A stretch of DNA of 64,000 nucleotides, from NCBI GenBank assembly GCA_021202895.1, contig JAJQCE010000005.1:1-64000 (forward strand), written 5' to 3'. The position numbers and the translations under genes are program-made. Shown here piece after piece: positions 60,968 through 64,000 of the stretch. Numbering within the stretch: position 1 is the stretch's first letter; every line of letters starts with the position of its first letter. The notes beneath the pieces are model-generated. The model had not been told where the DNA came from. It did no database searches and saw only the letters and a program-made list of their open reading frames with translations. The DNA is from Ruminococcus sp. (GTDB lineage Bacteria; Bacillota; Clostridia; Oscillospirales; Ruminococcaceae).

Positions 60968-62196
60968 TTAGCTACAGCCGTATAAGTTTTTAATATCAAC
61001 AGTGGAAGCGTAAACGGAAGAAATTACAGGGCTTATAAGAATAACAGTACCAAGGGTGAAAATAACTTTGTTTAGAATAGGGCTTTTTATCAGGGATAAA
61101 TATTTCTTTGCAATTTCAATCGAAAATTCAAAATTGTCCTTTTGGGCGCATATCCAGATTATAAATAAGAAAAAAGCAGTAAGTATACCAATGTGATAAA
61201 TAGAATAATATTTTAAAATCAAAAAGAGTGCAAAAAAAATATATGGGACTAAAAGTGTTGCAAGCTCATTGCATTTTTTTGCGTAAAAAATTAAAAAAAC
61301 CATTACGGCTATTCCGATAAAGCAGTCTAAAATCAGCATGACAATTCCTGGCGAATATGCTCCGCTGTAATTACCAAAAAACACTTCTATGAATGCATCA
61401 GAGGGGAACATCAGGATATAATATATGTTTTTCAATCTGTCGATAAAATCATTAGTCATAGAACCATAGTAAACATCTTCTGCCGGAATAATCATAGCGA
61501 TTAAAGCTAAAGCAAAGACTGCAAGTCCAAGCAGCTCATAGCAGCGTTTGTCTTTGAAAATTCCTGAAAGCTTTCTGCTCTTTATGTGGCTGATAAAAAT
61601 CTGAATTACCCAAACTACGCAAAGCATTCCAGCAAGAATAATACCGTAAGCGTGGGAAAGACATAAAAGCACAAGAGAAAGAATATGTGCAAGCGGTTTT
61701 TCATCACGCTTATTATATGTAAGAGCCGCAAGCATAAGAGCCAGATAGACAATAGAATAGGGTCTTGATATAACCCCGAACTGATAAAAGAAATAGTATG
61801 AAAAAGGAATCAGCCTGCGTACTATTTTTGGAAACGGGGATTTAAAAATCACAAGCGCATTTGCCGCAGTAATAAAAATGATATTTACAAATGCAAGAGA
61901 AAAATTGACAGGCGCACCTAGCTTTGCGAAGGGGAGTAAAATCAAATGCCACAGCGGTGGGTGACCCTCGTAGTGAGGAATGGAGAACAGAATATCCTTT
62001 ATGCTTGCGCATTTTGCAATTTGCCATGCCTGAAGCTCGTCAAACCAAGGCTCGTGAAAGCAGCTTACAACTGAAACCGCAATTACATAAAGAATAAGAA
62101 CCAAAAGATCGAATTTTGTGCGTTCAAAGCCTAGAAATGAATCCCAGTTAAGGTGTGGGGGGGGGGTAGTTTACGTTTAGTTAGTGTTTGTTCCAT
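60968..62196 (-). pseudogene. GT-C-type (GT39-like) membrane glycosyltransferase, C10 tract near the start and early stop
   Basis: AAGGAGAATATTTT precedes the ATG at 62196. The first ten codons (MEQTLTKRKL) run into ten C (62166-62157). With C10 the frame ends after 21 codons at TAG; with C11 or C8 it joins HLNWDSFLGFERTKFDLLVL and the membrane part FHEPWFDELQAWQIAKCASI (DE motif of the first external loop), then about eight further segments including ISRPYSIVYLALMLAALTYN. This fits a GT-C/ArnT-like transferase. The frame later meets TAA at 60968. The C tract could slip, giving ON/OFF expression; the internal stop suggests extra decay. Confidence 0.75.
62157..62166 (-). repeat. Homopolymeric C10 tract (G10 on plus strand)
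   Basis: Ten G residues on the plus strand, codons 11-14 of the GT-C gene. It is by far the longest G/C homopolymer that I noticed in an otherwise AT-rich window. Confidence 0.9.
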
Positions 62197-62282
62197 AAAA
62201 TATTCTCCTTTGATAAAAAAGTATCGGCTTACTTATTATACCACAAAAAATATCATGCGTCAATACAAGGATGAAATTTTTT

Positions 62283-63122
62283 TTAATTTATAAGAGTCTG
62301 AATTTCCTCAGCTGTAAAGGTCGGGTGGAAATATATATTTACAGCCTGAGAAAGCATAACTGCGGCGGTGCTTACAAGCTTGTCTATCGGCTTTGGCGTG
62401 ACAATTATATCATTTAAGCGTTTATCATCGCTGAAAATCCTTGAAACTGTAGGTATACCTATAGCGGCAGTAGGGACGCCGAGAGTTTTTTGTGAAAGCT
62501 CATCACGGGAATTTTCTACTCCGCTTCCTGGAGAGATTCCAGTCGAGCAGAGCTGAACCGTCCGCCCCATATGAAAGGGGTCGGAGCAAGCGAGAGCGTC
62601 GCAGACTATAACCTGAGCGGGCTTTATTTTTAAACACAGAGCTTGTGTGATTTCAAGTGTTTCAAAGCCTGTCTGAGCCATAACGCCTGCCGACAAAACC
62701 GAAAGCTCAGAAAGCTCTCCCGTTTCCTTTTCGGCAGCAAGCCGCTTTATGTGCCTTGTAGCAAAAATCTTGTCTGCGCAAATTGGACCTAAGCTGTCAG
62801 GGGTGATTTTTCTGTTTCCAAGCCCTAAAAACAAGGCTGAAGACTTTTCAGCGCAGACCTTAGCAAGCTCAGCGGCGATAGCTGAGCATCTTTCGGTGAA
62901 GCAGCCGCAGTATTCGTAAAAGGGGTTATCAGCTTTGAGCGTGATATATCTGCCAATCGGCTTGCCAAGCTTCTGTGCGGCTGTTTCGGTTAAAATCTCT
63001 ATGTCAGTAATGCGAAATTGAGATTTTTCATCATATCTTTCATCAAAGCGAACTCCGCTTACTTTTTCACTCCCTGTCAGCTGCTCGTAAGCTTCATTTG
63101 CTAAATCTGTGTTTATAGACAT
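62283..63122 (-). CDS. gpr: Germination protease GPR
   Basis: Spore protease that degrades small acid-soluble proteins at germination. 279 residues with GVRFDERYDEKSQFRITDIE near the N terminus, LFLGLGNRKITPDSLGPICA, VLSAGVMAQTGFETLEITQA, and CDALACSDPFHMGRTVQLCS; this matches GPR. Divergent from rpsT, the usual arrangement. Confidence 0.93.
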   Translation of the reverse strand: MSINTDLANEAYEQLTGSEKVSGVRFDERYDEKSQFRITDIEILTETAAQKLGKPIGRYITLKADNPFYEYCGCFTERCSAIAAELAKVCAEKSSALFLGLGNRKITPDSLGPICADKIFATRHIKRLAAEKETGELSELSVLSAGVMAQTGFETLEITQALCLKIKPAQVIVCDALACSDPFHMGRTVQLCSTGISPGSGVENSRDELSQKTLGVPTAAIGIPTVSRIFSDDKRLNDIIVTPKPIDKLVSTAAVMLSQAVNIYFHPTFTAEEIQTLIN

Positions 63123-63197
63123 GGTATTTTCCTTTCATTTTTTTGCATAAGCTAAAAAGTTTTTTAATATTTTGAGAAAATTTTTGTGAAAAAGGGC

Positions 63198-63226
63198 TTG
63201 CAATTAAATTTGAAATGTGGTATAAT
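63198..63226 (+). promoter_or_regulatory. Sigma-A promoter of rpsT
   Basis: TTGCAA (63198-63203) and TATAAT (63221-63226) are separated by 17 nt. About 100 nt of leader follow to the ATG at 63330. Confidence 0.8.
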
Positions 63227-63329
63227 ATTCACAGTACTTGTTTAAATGGGCTGTTCGTATGTTCCTCTCAGTCATGCGAGTAGTTTATCCGAATGAGTAA
63301 AAATTATTCTTTTAAAGGGAGGTTTATCA

Positions 63330-63584
63330 ATGCCAAATATTAAGTCGGCTAAAAAAAGAGTAAAGGTTAATGATAAAAAGGCTTTAAGAAACAAGGCTAT
63401 AAAGAGTGATCTTAAGACTGCTCTGAAGAAGGCTAACGCCGCTGCCGCTGAAAATTCCGCAGACAAGGAAGCGGTAATCAAGCAGGCGATTAAAAAGGTT
63501 GACAAGGCTTGCGCTAAGGGCGTTATTCATAAGAATAATGCTGCCAGAAAGAAATCATCTCTGGCAAAGCTTCTTGCTGAATAA
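63330..63584 (+). CDS. rpsT: 30S ribosomal protein S20
   Basis: 84-residue basic, helical protein beginning MPNIKSAKKRVKVNDKKALR and continuing in KSDLKTALKKANAAAAENS, with GVIHKNNAARKKSSLAKL near the end. GGGAGG precedes the ATG; a terminator follows. Confidence 0.97.
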   Translation: MPNIKSAKKRVKVNDKKALRNKAIKSDLKTALKKANAAAAENSADKEAVIKQAIKKVDKACAKGVIHKNNAARKKSSLAKLLAE

Positions 63585-63599
63585 GGTAAAGTGTTTTAG

Positions 63600-63629
63600 T
63601 GTCCGCTCTGACCCAAGCGGACATTTTTA
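63600..63629 (+). terminator. Terminator of rpsT
   Basis: TGTCCGCT (63600-63607) pairs with AGCGGACA (63616-63623), followed by T5 and further T. Confidence 0.92.
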
Positions 63630-63733
63630 TTTTTTCACGTAATTTTCACCGTTTCGTTTATAGTCCATTCAAATAGTGTGGTACAATTTTTATGGTTAGA
63701 AAGTCAGCGGATTATTAGAAAGGACGACAAATA

Positions 63734-64000
63734 ATGAAAAAGCGGATTGACAATTCAACTCAGAACGATAACCTTATTCCGTCTGATGATTATGAATATG
63801 AGAAAGAGCTTGCTAAACAGGAGACAGAAAAGCAAAGGCTTGCACAGCAGCGGCTTGAGGAGCAGCAGGCTGAGTTTGAAAGAAAAAAGCGCGAGGAGCA
63901 GCGAAGAAGAGAGCGGCAGATAGCGCAGGACAAGCTTGATCTTATGAAGATGAAGGCGGGTGTTGCCGATGAATCGGAGGAGATAAAAGAGGTTCACGAG
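63734..64000 (+). CDS. Charged coiled-coil protein, N-terminal part (runs off right edge)
   Basis: ATG at 63734 after AAAGGACG opens a frame that is still open at the window end (89 codons). It begins MKKRIDNSTQNDNLIPSDDY, then a long Gln/Glu/Arg-rich helix (EKQRLAQQRLEEQQAEFERK; REEQRRRERQIAQDKLDLMK) with coiled-coil character. Family not recognised; the remainder lies outside. Confidence 0.75.
   Translation, partial: MKKRIDNSTQNDNLIPSDDYEYEKELAKQETEKQRLAQQRLEEQQAEFERKKREEQRRRERQIAQDKLDLMKMKAGVADESEEIKEVHE

Noticed and set aside
13..64000. General poor sequence quality as cause of all frameshifts
   Set aside because: All long housekeeping genes are intact, and several lesions are base substitutions (TAG 9872, TGA 55850, TAA 60968) outside homopolymers.

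Overview
The window looks like a chromosomal segment of a low-GC, endospore-forming member of the Clostridia, most likely a Ruminococcus-like Oscillospiraceae. This rests on the complete spoIIIAA-AH operon, the gpr spore protease, the division block sepF-ylmH-divIVA-lspA, Firmicutes-type Hfq and YlbF, the CD1247-like and DUF4364 families, and many TTGACA/TATAAT promoters with 17-nt spacers. No rRNA, tRNA or CRISPR array was seen. Species-level identity is inference.

Layout. 1-5.0 kb: a cut-off AAA-ATPase-like gene, a ComEA-like HhH protein, a secreted FN3/transglutaminase-like protein, and an ACT-protein/homoserine dehydrogenase operon. 5.2-11.2 kb: accessory DNA in decay, with an ABC transporter whose ATPase is frameshifted, then a minus-strand graveyard (coiled-coil protein, Sel1-TM-subtilase, vWA-TM protein, a Walker A-like fragment and a second copy of the vWA protein's membrane tail). 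11.2-13.4 kb: a lipoprotein gene placed behind a duplicated miaB promoter and miaB 5' end. 13.4-21.5 kb: miaB, ylbF-like, mutS, mutL, miaA, hfq (tRNA modification, mismatch repair, RNA chaperone). 21.5-29.8 kb: HlyD-like adaptor, yggS/ylmE, sepF, ylmH, divIVA, lspA, an RluD-type synthase, a HAD phosphatase and a split transketolase. 29.8-34.9 kb: a MITE-like 161-bp palindrome directly upstream of spoIIIAA-AH. 34.9-45.1 kb: nusB, xseA, xseB, ispA, dxs, tlyA, nadK, argR, recN, trxA and a GldA-like protein. 45.2-46.8 kb: a cell-wall-anchored choice-of-anchor A protein. 46.8-50.8 kb (minus): nadA, an HD protein and a GH3 glycosidase. 51-52 kb: two small membrane proteins, one frameshifted. 52-57.8 kb (minus): aroB, a dead membrane-protein gene, aroA, aroC and DUF4364. 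58-60.4 kb: efp, a CD1247-like gene and an FMN riboswitch controlling ribU. 60.4-62.2 kb (minus): a GT-C-type membrane protein with a C10 tract in its first codons and an internal stop. 62.3-64 kb: gpr, rpsT and a truncated charged coiled-coil gene.

How it fits together. The housekeeping blocks are intact and tightly packed, often with overlapping starts and stops. Nearly all lesions (frameshifts in A7, A6, C10 and a GC dinucleotide run, plus TAG/TGA/TAA nonsense codons) fall in accessory envelope or transport genes. This argues for real gene decay or phase variation rather than uniformly poor sequence, though the homopolymer cases need read-level confirmation. The most interesting items are the poly-C tract in the GT-C gene, the palindromic element forming the likely spoIIIA leader, the truncated miaB promoter duplication driving a lipoprotein, the decayed vWA/subtilase/Walker A locus, and the structured leader of the ABC operon.
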